From contig CP030885.1 of assembly GCA_006969625.1 (NCBI GenBank), forward strand, positions 3,731,430-3,795,429: DNA of 64,000 nucleotides, in the 5' to 3' direction. Every line of letters starts with the position of its first letter. The stretch's first letter is position 1. Below the pieces are notes generated by a model. It saw only the letters and a list, made by a program, of their open reading frames with translations, ran no database searches and was not told where the DNA came from. The DNA is from Rhodospirillaceae bacterium (GTDB taxonomy: Bacteria > Pseudomonadota > Alphaproteobacteria > Kiloniellales > DSM-21159). A program made the position numbers and the translations under genes. Below are positions 55,145 to 63,752 of the stretch, one piece after another.

Positions 55145-56254
55145 TCAGGCCTTGGCCGCGGCGAGGACCCGCGCGAGGATCTCGTCGATCTTCGCGGCGG
55201 CGGGGGCGAGGGATTCGAACTCCACGCCGACGTAGGTGCCCGTCGAGCGGAAGATCCTGGCCGGCTTATGGCCAAGGTACTGGCCGATCTGCTCGGTCGG
55301 GATGCCCGCGCGCTTCAGCCAGTAGGCGAAGGTGTGGCGGAAGGAGTAGGGATTGACCTCGGCGTCCAGCCCGGCGCGGGCGCGCAGCCTGCGCCAGGCC
55401 GACTTGAGGTCGCCGACGGGATGGCCGTCGACGGTCAGCAGCGGGCCCTCCGGCGTGTCGGCGAGTCGCTGCCGCAGCAGGCCGATCAGCGGGACGACCG
55501 CCCGGTGCTTCTTGGTCTGCCTGCGGCCGCGCGGGTTGAGGCGCACGCAGCCGAGCTCGAAGTCGACCTGCTCGCGGGTCAGCTCGCGCACCGCCTCCGG
55601 GCGGCCGAGCGTGCCGGCCAGCAGCAGCAGGTAGCGGGAGAGGACCGGGTCCCCGGCGGCCGCCGCGAAGAGCCCGACCATCTCGGCTTCCTCCAGGCGC
55701 CGGCCCTTTGGCTCCTGCATCTCGCGGTGGTGCTGCTCGAAGACCTCCTTGATGAAGGGCGCGCTTTCCAGCCGGCCCTTCTTGACCTGGTGCTTCAGCG
55801 CGGCCCGCAGCGTGGCGAGCGAGCGGCTGATCGTGGCCATGGCGTAGCCGGCCGCTTGCTGGTGCGCCACGAAGGCGTCGATCACCGCTTCGGTGACCTG
55901 GGCGACGGTGCGGCCCTCGAGGAAGGCGTGCAGGCGGCGCAGTTCGCTCCGCGCCCCCGTCGCGCTCGCCAGGTGCTTCGCGTGCTCCTCCCAGTAGGCG
56001 AGCAGGCAGCACGAAACCGGCATGGCCGTCGGCAGGTCCGGCAGGCCAGCCTCCTCGCGGCGTCGCTCCTCGGAGAAGGCCTGCGCGATCAGCAGGGCTT
56101 GCTGAAGGTCTCGCGTGCCAGTCGATCGGAGACGGCGAGTGCCGCTGCCGTCGTTCCAGGCGATGTAGTAGTTCGGCGAGCGTTTGAGCCGGTCGAGCCA
56201 GCAGTTTCCGAGATCGACTTCGCCGCGGGGGGCGTGGGGCAGTCGTCCTGACAT
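55145..56254 (-). CDS. Tyrosine recombinase paralogue A (catalytically complete)
   Basis: 369-residue site-specific recombinase. A SAM-like core-binding domain (about 75-180) is followed by a catalytic domain with Arg218 (GTLGRPEAVREL), the beta-hairpin Lys near 248, Arg306 in PYSFRHTFA (Tyr303 stands where His is usual), His329 (YLGHK) and nucleophile Tyr341 (STGTYVG). The N-terminal ~60 residues resemble an AP2-like arm (LKRSPNYYIAWNDGSG). The ATG at 56254 has GGAG 9 nt upstream. It is first of three tandem paralogues on the minus strand; a 17-bp palindromic stem (55106-55122) lies between it and copy B. Confidence 0.88.
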   Translation of the reverse strand: MSGRLPHAPRGEVDLGNCWLDRLKRSPNYYIAWNDGSGTRRLRSTGTRDLQQALLIAQAFSEERRREEAGLPDLPTAMPVSCCLLAYWEEHAKHLASATGARSELRRLHAFLEGRTVAQVTEAVIDAFVAHQQAAGYAMATISRSLATLRAALKHQVKKGRLESAPFIKEVFEQHHREMQEPKGRRLEEAEMVGLFAAAAGDPVLSRYLLLLAGTLGRPEAVRELTREQVDFELGCVRLNPRGRRQTKKHRAVVPLIGLLRQRLADTPEGPLLTVDGHPVGDLKSAWRRLRARAGLDAEVNPYSFRHTFAYWLKRAGIPTEQIGQYLGHKPARIFRSTGTYVGVEFESLAPAAAKIDEILARVLAAAKA

Positions 56255-56475
56255 TCGAATATCTCCGCGATTGTTGCGATCTGAGAGGGGGAGTAGCGGA
56301 TGTTGCGCTCGGAGATGCGCTTGTGCGGCAGGCCGAGCGTGCGCCGCATCCGCTGCAGCGTCTTGAGGTGGATGCCGAGGTCGCGTGCCAGCTCCTCCTC
56401 GGTCCGCCAGGTCCGGGGGTCGGCGTCGGCTGCGAGCGGCCAAGGAGGTGTGGTCGGCGTGTCCATACCCCTCAT
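56089..56475 (-). CDS. HTH protein (excisionase-like) overlapping recombinase A
   Basis: 128-residue frame with a helix-turn-helix in WRTEEELARDLGIHLKTLQRMRRTLGLPHKR and a following wing/helix ERNIRYSPSQIATIAEIF, like MerR/Xis-type excisionases. Its 3' part overlaps the recombinase A start by 166 nt in another frame; the C-terminal ~50 residues look like frame-shadow sequence. Alternatives: a shorter real protein, or an HTH-recombinase fusion made by frameshifting. It starts at 56475 or 56466. Confidence 0.6.
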   Translation of the reverse strand: MRGMDTPTTPPWPLAADADPRTWRTEEELARDLGIHLKTLQRMRRTLGLPHKRISERNIRYSPSQIATIAEIFECQDDCPTPPAAKSISETAGSTGSNARRTTTSPGTTAAALAVSDRLARETFSKPC

Positions 56476-56574
56476 CTTGTCCCCGGAAGGCCGAACCCAC
56501 GGGGGCGCCCGATTTTTTGTGCGGCATTTTAGCGACTTCCCGCTAAGTCTTTGATTAGGAGGAGAAAAAAATTT

Positions 56575-57309
56575 TCAGCGCCGAGTTGCCTGGGCGGTCT
56601 GGACCGGCTTTTCCGGGGATCCGGATCGGGCCTGGCGGCTCTGCGAGGGGGATGTCGGGGCCGGCGCGGGCCCGACCCGGGGAGGCTGTGCGACGAGGCG
56701 TGCTGCACGCGCTTCGGAGAGCCGCAGGACCCGGGCGCCGGGGCCCTGGGGCACGCGGAACCAGGGGGCGAGCGCGTCGAGCCAGCGCTGCGGCCAGTCG
56801 AGGGTGAGGGCGTGCTCGAGGCACTGGCGCAGTCCGTCGACGGCGCCGGCCGCCCCCGGCCCGGTCAGCCGTCCGGCGGCGACATCGAGGCCGTCGAGGG
56901 CGGCGGCCAGCTGCCAAGCGATCTCCAAGCGCACCCGCGCGGCCTCGTCGGCGGGGGCGGTCTCCAGCACGACGACCAGCAGGCGCGGCAGGCGCCGGTG
57001 AACTGCGGCCAGGCGCCGCGCGAGCGCCCCGGTCTCGTCGCGCGGCGCGCGGTCATGGATGCGCGCGGCGCTCAGGTGGCCGCGGATCCGATCGGCGAGG
57101 CGCGTGCTCTGGCCGACGTAGACGAACGGTGGGGCGGTATCGCCGCGGTCGTAGAGCACGACGGCATAGACGCAGGCCTGCTCGGCGAAATCCTCGGCGG
57201 CGTTCTGGGCGGCCTTCTCGCCGACGTTCTTGAGGCCGGCGGGCCGGCCGGTGAGGTCGAGGCACCAGACTGTGGTCCCGGCGCTGCGCACAAGTGGTCG
57301 AAGCAACAT
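56575..57309 (-). CDS. GIY-YIG nuclease family protein
   Basis: 244-residue protein. The nuclease domain (about 45-140) shows VYAVVLYD, FVYVGQSTRLADRIRGHL with the YVG strand and catalytic Arg, and Glu in RLEIAWQL. The C-terminal ~60 residues are Pro/Ala-rich. GGGAGAG precedes the ATG at 57309. It heads the minus-strand module GIY-YIG - HTH - recombinases A, B, C - GIY-YIG-like, and faces a DDE transposase gene. The role may be element-encoded endonuclease or processing of DNA junctions. Confidence 0.8.
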   Translation of the reverse strand: MLLRPLVRSAGTTVWCLDLTGRPAGLKNVGEKAAQNAAEDFAEQACVYAVVLYDRGDTAPPFVYVGQSTRLADRIRGHLSAARIHDRAPRDETGALARRLAAVHRRLPRLLVVVLETAPADEAARVRLEIAWQLAAALDGLDVAAGRLTGPGAAGAVDGLRQCLEHALTLDWPQRWLDALAPWFRVPQGPGARVLRLSEARAARLVAQPPRVGPAPAPTSPSQSRQARSGSPEKPVQTAQATRR

Positions 57310-57489
57310 GACGCTCTCCCGATGCGATCTTTCTGTCGCATCAGGAAAAGCCCCGCGAAAACCGCAAGTCAAGCAAAAATAAATTTCGGCAAAAGCCCTA
57401 TATCAACTTGCTCATACAGTGATAATTACTTGAAGAGGCGCGCGCGGCAACCGGGGACGGCGCCGGTGCGTGCCAGCCTGGGTGCGTGC

Positions 57490-57605
57490 CCTGGCACTGG
57501 CCGCCGGTGTCGGGAGTCCGACGGTCCGGTTCGCGCGGTGATTCATAAAGTCGTCCGTAAACGTCAATTGACGGCACACCCCCGACACCGGCGGCCAGTG
57601 CCAGG
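57490..57605. repeat. Perfect 25-bp inverted repeat with 66-bp spacer between GIY-YIG and transposase genes
   Basis: The arms 57490-57514 and 57581-57605 (CCTGGCACTGGCCGCC... and its exact complement) are identical over 25 bp. The spacer has the 12-bp palindrome CGTCAATTGACG (57562-57573). Two GGTGCGTGCC direct repeats lie just to the left. The large dyad in the divergent gap is a candidate recombinase/transposase binding site, element end or origin. Confidence 0.8.
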
Positions 57606-57607
57606 AC

Positions 57608-57651
57608 AGGCACGTGACGAGGATAGGCACGTGACGAGGATAGGCATGTGA
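57608..57651. repeat. 17-bp tandem repeats next to the 25-bp inverted repeat
   Basis: Two exact copies of AGGCACGTGACGAGGAT (57608-57624, 57625-57641) and a partial third copy (AGGCATGTGA) lie head to tail. They look iteron-like. With the adjacent inverted repeat they make a compact cis-acting site in the 640-bp divergent gap. Confidence 0.75.
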
Positions 57652-57945
57652 CCGGCAACCGCGGCCGAGGGCCGGCGGCGCCCCCCTGTTACTTGGGACG
57701 CGCAGCCCTGCTGCCCTCCGGCGACTGGCGCCCCGGCCGGTCGGCCACGGCCGACCGGGGCCCGTCCGGACGGACGGCATGTCGTCTTTGTGCGGCGCGG
57801 ACCTCGGCGCCCCGCCGGCGCCCCACCGGCGCTCCGACCCCGATTCCAAGAAAAAAATCCCGAACCCCGGAATCCAGACCCAGATCGAGTCCGGACGGCC
57901 CCCTTGCCGCACCGATCCCGAAAACAGCAGGAAGCTGGAAGACCC

Positions 57946-59913
57946 ATGTCCCACCTCTTCGCCCCGAAAGACCGCCGCCGCGTCGATCCCGCCCTCATCG
58001 ATCGCGCCCTCCTGGATCCCGCCTTTCTGGAGCCGGCCGTTCTGGAGCCCGCCGTTCTGGAGCCAGGGGTGCGCGTCGCCTTGCCCGCGGCCGGCGCCGC
58101 GCCTGCACTTGGCCGCCTGAACGGTGCCGACCTCGCAGAGGCCGGACCCGACCAGGCCGGACCGGACCGTGCCTGTCGCAAAGAGCCGGCCGCCGGTCTC
58201 GTCGCGCCGGCAACGCACGGCGCGGCCCTCTCGGCCCTGGCCGCCGCGCCGCCGGCGGCGCCCGACCTGCCGGCCCATGTCCACCACCGCGCCGCGCCGC
58301 GGGTGACCCGCCTCAAGCACGCCGGGGCGACGATCGAAGTCGTCGAGCTCGACCTGGAATACCGGCCGCCGCTCGAGCAGGCGCGGCAGCACTTCGGCTG
58401 CGACGTCGAGCTGCACGAGTGGAAGACGATCGACGTCACCCTGGAGCCGGCCGGCGGCCTGCCCGTGACCGCCCGGATGCGGATCCCGCGCTACCGGGAG
58501 ACGAAGACTCGCCGCGGACGAGGCGCCTTGGTGCCGGCCTCGATCGACCCCAAGACCCGACGTCACCGCAACCTGGAGGCCGTTGCACTCGCGCTGTTGC
58601 GTGCAGGGCTCTCGCTGCGTGCCGTGGCACAGCAGACCCTCCTGCCTCGCGAGGCGGTCAGCCAGCTGCTCGCCACCACGGTGGCCGAGGAGCGCGCCTG
58701 GCAGACGGAGCTCGGCGTCAGCCCCGAGGTCATCGGCCTCGACGTGGTGCACGCCCAGCATCGCGGGGCGCGCAAGCGCAAGCTCCTGCTGGCGGTCTTC
58801 CGGCATGTCTCGCCGAAGCTCGCCTACGTCGGCGGCCTGCGCGCGCTGCCGGCCGGGACCGACCGCGCCCGGCTCGTCGCATGGCTGACCGAGCTTCTGG
58901 GCGGGCTGCCGGAGCCGACCAAGCTGCGCGCCATCGCCCTCGATGGCGACACCGAACTGCGGGCGGCCGTGATCGACGCCTTGCGCCGGCTGGCGCCCTT
59001 CGAGCCGGCCTTCGGGAGGGTCGTCCTCGCGCCTGACCGCTGGCATGCACAGCGCGGCTTGTTCCTGCTCGCAAGTGGTGTGATGGCCCGCGAAATGAAG
59101 CGGCTGAAGGCCGGCAAGCGCCCCACCGGGGTGAGGCGGAAAAAGGGGTTCGATGCGAAGGCCTGGCGGACAGGCCTCGCGCGCGACCGCAACCTCGTGA
59201 AGATGCGCCTGCCGGAGGCCATGGCCTGCCCGAAGCGCCGGGCCTGCCTGCACGCCCTCTGGGAGCGCTTTCCGAGCGTGCGCGCCGCCTACCTGCTGAA
59301 GGAGCTGTTCTGCCAGGTCTTCGATGCCCAGACCCCGGAAGAGTTCGCGCGGCGCCTGGAGCGCTTCGAGCTCTGGTCGCAGGCGCCGGCCTTCAAGTCC
59401 GTCGGCGCGCACAAGAAGGTGCAGGCCGCGGTCGAGACGACCCGGGCGTGGCTACGCCACCACCAGGACAAGCTCGTCGCCCAGGCCGAACTCTCCGAGC
59501 TCGCCGGCGAGGCGGTGAAGCTCTCGACCGGTCCGAACGAGACGCGCAACCGCATGGCCAAGGCCATCGCCCGAACCGGCTCGCGCCAGTCGCTGGAGAC
59601 GTTCGAGAACCTGCTGCTGCTGCGCTGCGGCTACCGCTCGGCCTGGCTGCGCCAGGCGCCCTATGAGGTGCGCCGCACCTCCGCGCCGCGCCGCGCACCG
59701 GCATCGGCCGACGCCGCAGCACTCGCCGAGGCCCCGGCGTCGGCCGCACCGAAGCGCGCGCAGAAGCCGGCGCGGGGCGCGGCGCAGCCGCCGGCCCGGC
59801 CCGGGCCGGTGCAGGCGGATCTCTTCGGGAGCGGGCAGGCCGCGACGCCGCCGCGTCCGGGACGCCGCAAGCGGCGGGCCCCGACCAAGGGCCCGCAGCA
59901 CCAGCCGGCATGA
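57946..59913 (+). CDS. ISL3-like DDE transposase with repeat-rich N- and C-terminal extensions
   Basis: 655-residue protein. The central part (about 225-600) follows the ISL3 pattern: first acidic residue in VIGLDVVHAQH, second in ALDGDTELRAAV, an inserted helical region, and LSTGPNETRNRMAKAIARTGSRQSLETFENLLLLR at the end. The N-terminus has four or five short LxPA(F/V)LE repeats (about 12-35) and a Pro/Ala-rich linker. The C-terminal 70 residues are Ala/Pro-rich. No IS-type terminal repeats were found close to the gene, so it appears to be part of a larger element with the adjacent recombinases. Confidence 0.7.
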   Translation: MSHLFAPKDRRRVDPALIDRALLDPAFLEPAVLEPAVLEPGVRVALPAAGAAPALGRLNGADLAEAGPDQAGPDRACRKEPAAGLVAPATHGAALSALAAAPPAAPDLPAHVHHRAAPRVTRLKHAGATIEVVELDLEYRPPLEQARQHFGCDVELHEWKTIDVTLEPAGGLPVTARMRIPRYRETKTRRGRGALVPASIDPKTRRHRNLEAVALALLRAGLSLRAVAQQTLLPREAVSQLLATTVAEERAWQTELGVSPEVIGLDVVHAQHRGARKRKLLLAVFRHVSPKLAYVGGLRALPAGTDRARLVAWLTELLGGLPEPTKLRAIALDGDTELRAAVIDALRRLAPFEPAFGRVVLAPDRWHAQRGLFLLASGVMAREMKRLKAGKRPTGVRRKKGFDAKAWRTGLARDRNLVKMRLPEAMACPKRRACLHALWERFPSVRAAYLLKELFCQVFDAQTPEEFARRLERFELWSQAPAFKSVGAHKKVQAAVETTRAWLRHHQDKLVAQAELSELAGEAVKLSTGPNETRNRMAKAIARTGSRQSLETFENLLLLRCGYRSAWLRQAPYEVRRTSAPRRAPASADAAALAEAPASAAPKRAQKPARGAAQPPARPGPVQADLFGSGQAATPPRPGRRKRRAPTKGPQHQPA

Positions 59914-60320
59914 CGCCCTTGGCTACCTTGGCTCCGGCATGCGGCCACCGGCGCCGCACGCCGGGGCACTTCGCCAGCCGTGGCGTCCGGGCCGCGCTCC
60001 GGCGACCATGCCGGTGTCCGCCGATCCTTGTGGACGCGCCAGTTTGCCCGGGCTGCCACCATCGCCTCGCATGCGTTGCCCCCATCCACCGGTGAGCGAT
60101 CCCATCTCGGTCTTGGGACCGTCGCTGGCGGGCCCATGTCGACTGGAAACCTCAACTCCGTGAGTTCCTGCCGTCCCATGCGCCCGACCGACCTGATCTA
60201 CTGCCCCACCGACGTCTCGTCCCGGCGTCCGCCTGCCCTGGAAACGGCCGGCGGTTCGCCCGCACCGCGCGGCAGTGGATCGGCTCGCCCGAGCGGGTCT
60301 GGCATGAGGAATGAGCGATC
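59914..60320. other. Gap between the ISL3-like gene and the next recombinase pair
   Basis: ~400 bp with no supported gene, repeat or promoter signal that I can identify. Confidence 0.3.
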
Positions 60321-60533
60321 TCAGTGCGCGGGGGGCTCCGCTCCGGGCTTGTTCGGCTCGTCCAGGGTCTCGGCGATCATTTCGCGTGCGGCCGACCGAC
60401 CGAGCAGCCGGGCCAGACGCGCGAGCGCAGCTGCCGCCGTGCCGTCGGGGAGCCCTACGGACTGGTCCGTGTCCGCTGGCTTCGACCCGGGGGCGCAGAT
60501 GCGCGCTGCTTCGTCGTTAGAGTCCCTTTTCAT
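60321..60533 (-). CDS. Small hypothetical protein near recombinase D
   Basis: 70-residue protein MKRDSNDEAARICAPG... with a helical second half (AALARLARLLGRSAAREMIAETL). GGGAGG lies 7 nt before the ATG, a good ribosome-binding site. It is on the same strand as, and ~200 nt downstream of, the recombinase at 60736. Small accessory proteins next to integrases are often directionality factors, but no HTH is evident; function unknown. Confidence 0.5.
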   Translation of the reverse strand: MKRDSNDEAARICAPGSKPADTDQSVGLPDGTAAAALARLARLLGRSAAREMIAETLDEPNKPGAEPPAH

Positions 60534-60735
60534 TGCGGAGCCTCCCTGTCTGGGGTCGATGCCTGGCTTGCACTCGGGCGCGCATCGGCCGGATCGCGCG
60601 TCGTGGGGCCGCGATGCGGGCCCGCCGGTCTGGCGGTCTCCCGACAATGAGCCGGCGGCCACGCGACGTGCCCCCGGATCGGAGGACACGCGCAGGCGCG
60701 TCCGGGGACCGCCGTGAGCATGAGCGGTCTGGCCG

Positions 60736-61776
60736 TCAGTCGATGCGGGGTCCTTCGATCTGCTTCGGCGGTCGCATCCCCTGTCGCCGGGCATGCCACT
60801 GCGCGACCGCGCTGAGGTGCGGCAGCAGGTCCTTGGCATAAAGCGCCGGCATGCGCGGCGAGGCCCAGCCGCCGGCGAGCTGGACCTGGACGAGGCTGGC
60901 GCCGTCGGCGATCAGTTCGACCGCCGTGCCGATCCGGGTCGAGTGGCAGCTGTAGCGCGTCGGGTCGAGGCCGGCGCGCGCCGCCAGCACCTTGAAGCGC
61001 CGCGCCAGGGCTTCGGGGGTCAGCGGCCTGCCGTCGCCGCGGCCGTTGATCGTCGCCCGGAAGATCGCGCCGTCCGTGATCCCGGCCGTGGCACACCAGG
61101 CCTGGATCGCCGCCACCGTCTCTGGGGCCAGCCAGGCGATGCGGCCCTCGCCGACGGCGTCGGCCTTGCCGCGCCGGACCAGCAAGTGGCCGGCGCCGGA
61201 CGACTCGACGACGAGGTCTTCAAACTGCAGATCGGTCAGTTCCAGGCGCCGGCAGAGCGTGTCGCGCGCGACCAGGACGAGGGCACGGTCGCGCCGGTCG
61301 ATCGGGATGTCGCCGAGCGGCGCCAGCAGTCGCTCGACGATCGCCTGGTCGATCGGTGCGGGACGGCTGGGACGCGCGGGCCGCGCCAGCGACAGCCGCC
61401 GCAGCGCCAGCCGGACGGAGTGGTCCCCGGTCGGATCGGGATGACCCAGCGCCCTGTGCAGATGCGCCAAGCTCGCCAGATACCGCCGGACCGTCGCCGC
61501 ACAGCGACCGGCCGCAGCGAGGCCGGAGACGTAGGCGGCCACGGTTGCCGGTTGGGTGGGCAGGGGCTCTTCGCCGGCCGCGCGGCACCAAGCCTGGAAG
61601 CGGGCGAAGTCGCCTTCGAGGGCTTTCAGGGTGGGCTCGGTGTAGGCGCCGGTAGCTTCGCGCAGGTAACGCGCGATGGGCTTGGGAAGGCGCGCGCGCG
61701 AACGTCCGCTGCGGGGCTTGAGCGGCGCCAGCGCGATCGAAAGCGATGCGCGCGAAGGATCCGTCCGCTTGGCCAT
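60736..61776 (-). CDS. Site-specific tyrosine recombinase/integrase D
   Basis: 346-residue integrase, not closely related to the trio at 52-56 kb. The core-binding domain is about 35-125. The catalytic residues are Arg176 (TLCRRLELTDL), Lys about 204, His278-S-T-Arg281 (CHSTRIGTAVEL), Trp304 (GGWASP) and Tyr313 (MPALYAKD), so the full set is present. No clear ribosome-binding site precedes the ATG at 61776. It may have brought in part of the accessory region. Confidence 0.87.
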   Translation of the reverse strand: MAKRTDPSRASLSIALAPLKPRSGRSRARLPKPIARYLREATGAYTEPTLKALEGDFARFQAWCRAAGEEPLPTQPATVAAYVSGLAAAGRCAATVRRYLASLAHLHRALGHPDPTGDHSVRLALRRLSLARPARPSRPAPIDQAIVERLLAPLGDIPIDRRDRALVLVARDTLCRRLELTDLQFEDLVVESSGAGHLLVRRGKADAVGEGRIAWLAPETVAAIQAWCATAGITDGAIFRATINGRGDGRPLTPEALARRFKVLAARAGLDPTRYSCHSTRIGTAVELIADGASLVQVQLAGGWASPRMPALYAKDLLPHLSAVAQWHARRQGMRPPKQIEGPRID

Positions 61777-62328
61777 AGATCTGTCTTACCGCTCTATGGA
61801 ACGACGAGGCAGACGCCTAGACCCAGGCGCCAAGCCTTTTCGACGGCTTAGGGCTAGCCCGAGGCTGCGGACTCGCCATGGCAGTCGATCCTGCGTACCG
61901 GCAAGGCAGGCTTCGGTTCGAGGAGAGCCGAGACCTAATGATCAGTTATCAATAGTAAAAATTAGTTAATGATTGGTTAACGAGCGCCGAAAATGCAGGC
62001 GGTGGCCAAACTTATTCAGGATTGGGTGGGGCTAACAAGCAATATTTCGCGATGTGTCCGAGACTGTCTCATTGATTAATCATTGGGGGCTATCAGCGGC
62101 TCCAAGGTAAGGATTTGACTGCCCCAGGTCAGTGGAAGTCCCACGAGATTCGGCGCCGCATTCCGACAGATCTTTGGCGCTGAGACGGTGGGATGAGAGT
62201 GTGTGGGAGACCTCTCTTCTCGGAGTTTCTTGGGTGGGGCGCATGCCATCCACTGTCGCAAGGTCGAGTGGTCTGCTCCCCTGAGGCTCCCGCAGTTGAT
62301 GCGAGGGTCCGTCACGAGGAGACGGACG
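61777..62328. other. A+T-rich gap upstream of recombinase D
   Basis: No supported gene. 61935-62100 is strikingly A+T-rich for this genome and contains GTTAATGATTGGTTAAC and a GATTAATC dyad. It is a possible attachment or regulatory region of the adjacent integrase. The right end contains TGGTCTGCTCCCC, which resembles the terminal repeat of an IS3-family element. Confidence 0.4.
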
Positions 62329-62394
62329 ATGAGGAAGAGCAGGTTTTCCGAGGAGCAGGCCACAGCGGCACGCTCTCGCCCGGCAGGTTGGTGA
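62329..62394 (+). pseudogene. Remnant of IS3-family transposase OrfA
   Basis: MRKSRFSEEQ is the classic start of IS3-family OrfA proteins. It is preceded by GAGGAG at a proper distance and by an IR-like end (TGGTCTGCTCCCC, from 62269). The frame is lost after ~12 recognisable residues and stops at 62394. Only the left end of the IS survives. Confidence 0.65.
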
Positions 62395-62627
62395 CGACCA
62401 ACCTACGCATCCTATGACTCACGACGCTGAAGAATAGCAGTCCTTCGGGGGGGCGGAGTCGGCGTGCTCCACCACGATACCGACGTCCGCAGAGCAAGCC
62501 GCAAGCGGTCGACCGCGCTGCATTTCGCCCGATCGCCGGGGTCTCCCCGGAACGCCATGGCCCTAAGACGGCGACGACAAGATTCCCGATCTCAGAGGCC
62601 TCGCGAACCTGTGGCGAGGATCCGCCT

Positions 62628-63686
62628 TAGAGCGTTTTCCTTTCAGTCTGGCACATAGCCAGCAGCGTTGAAGAAGTTGGCGCATTCGGTCGGGGTGAAG
62701 CGGTCGATCAGGACGCCAATGGCGTGCCACAGGCCGTCGACGGTGCGTTCGGCGGCCTTGCGCAGCCCTGCCTTCAGCTTGGCGAAGGCCATCTCGATCG
62801 GGTTGAAGTCCGGGCTGTAGGGCGGCAGGAAGCGCAGCTCCGCCCCGGCGGCCTCGATGGCGGCGCGGATCGCCGGGGACTTGTGGCTGCTCAGGTTGTC
62901 CATGATCACGACATCGCCCGCGCTCAGCTCGGGCACCAGGACCTGCCCGACATAGGCCTCGAAGGCGCGGCGGTTGATCGGTCCGTCCAGGACCATCGGG
63001 GCGACGATGCCCGACAGCCGCAGGCCGGCGACGAAGGTCGTCGTCTTCCAGTGGCCGAAGGGCAGGCCCATGCGCAGCCGCTCGCCCCGCGGCGCGCGGC
63101 CGTGGCTGCGGGCCATGGCCGTCGAGGCCCAGGTCTCGTCGATGAAGACGAGCCGCGCGGGATCGAGATCGGGCTGCTCCTCGAACCAGGCCTGTCGCTT
63201 GGTCAGGATGTCCGGGCGATCCTGTTCGACGGCGTGGCCGGTCTTTTTTTGCGCGTCAGCCCGTGGCGCCGGAAGAAGCGGTGGACCGTGCCGATACCCA
63301 CCGGCGTGCCGCGCTCGGCCAGCCGGCGCTGGACTTCCACCAGCGTGATGTCACGCCGCTCTTCCCAGAGATCGAGGATGAACGGCGCATGGGCCTCGAT
63401 CCGGTGCGAATGCCGGTCGCCGCCCTGCGGCTTCGGCGCCGCGCTCCCGGTCGCCCGCATCAACTGGCGCCAGCGGACCGCCGTCGACGGCGCCACCCCG
63501 AACCGCGCCGCGGCCTGCCGGCAGCTCATCCCGTCACGCTCGATCGCCGCCACCACCCGCTCACGCAGGTCCATCGATAGCCCTCGACCCATGCATGCTG
63601 GCCTCCCTCCCCAGCACGCATCTTGAATCACGTCCCGCACGATTCGGGAAGCCCTCCTCGATTCCCATCGGCTGGAAACCGCTCTA
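62628..63686 (-). mobile_element. IS630-family insertion sequence
   Basis: ~1.06-kb element bounded by inverted ends TAGAGCGTTTTCC (left) and TAGAGCGGTTTCC (right, minus strand), with TA at both ends as expected for IS630 target duplication. It contains a complete transposase split over two frames by an A7 slippery run. It lies between an IS3 remnant and a CpaF-like gene. Confidence 0.85.
62643..63592 (-). CDS. IS630-family transposase made by programmed -1 frameshift
   Basis: The first frame (63592 to ~63244) encodes the HTH part (MDLRERVVAAIERDGMSCRQ, then WRQLMRATG). The second (to 62643) encodes the DDE core with VFIDETWAS, VVIMDNLSSHKS and FLPPYSPDFNPIEMAFAKLK. Frames join at the A7 run on the minus strand (63244-63250): a -1 shift gives KTGHAVEQDRPD and then LVFIDETW without loss. 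This is the usual IS630 expression mode, not decay. The first ATG could be 63592 or 63574. Confidence 0.85.
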
Positions 63687-63752
63687 GGTCGCCAAATAAA
63701 CCCCTTAGGCTGGACGTAAACATGCTCTGCATCAAGGCAGCCAGCGCCTTTT

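Noticed and set aside
62076..62363. 95-codon minus-strand frame in the gap after recombinase D
   Set aside because: It crosses the IS3 left end in antisense, has no ribosome-binding site and no recognisable features.
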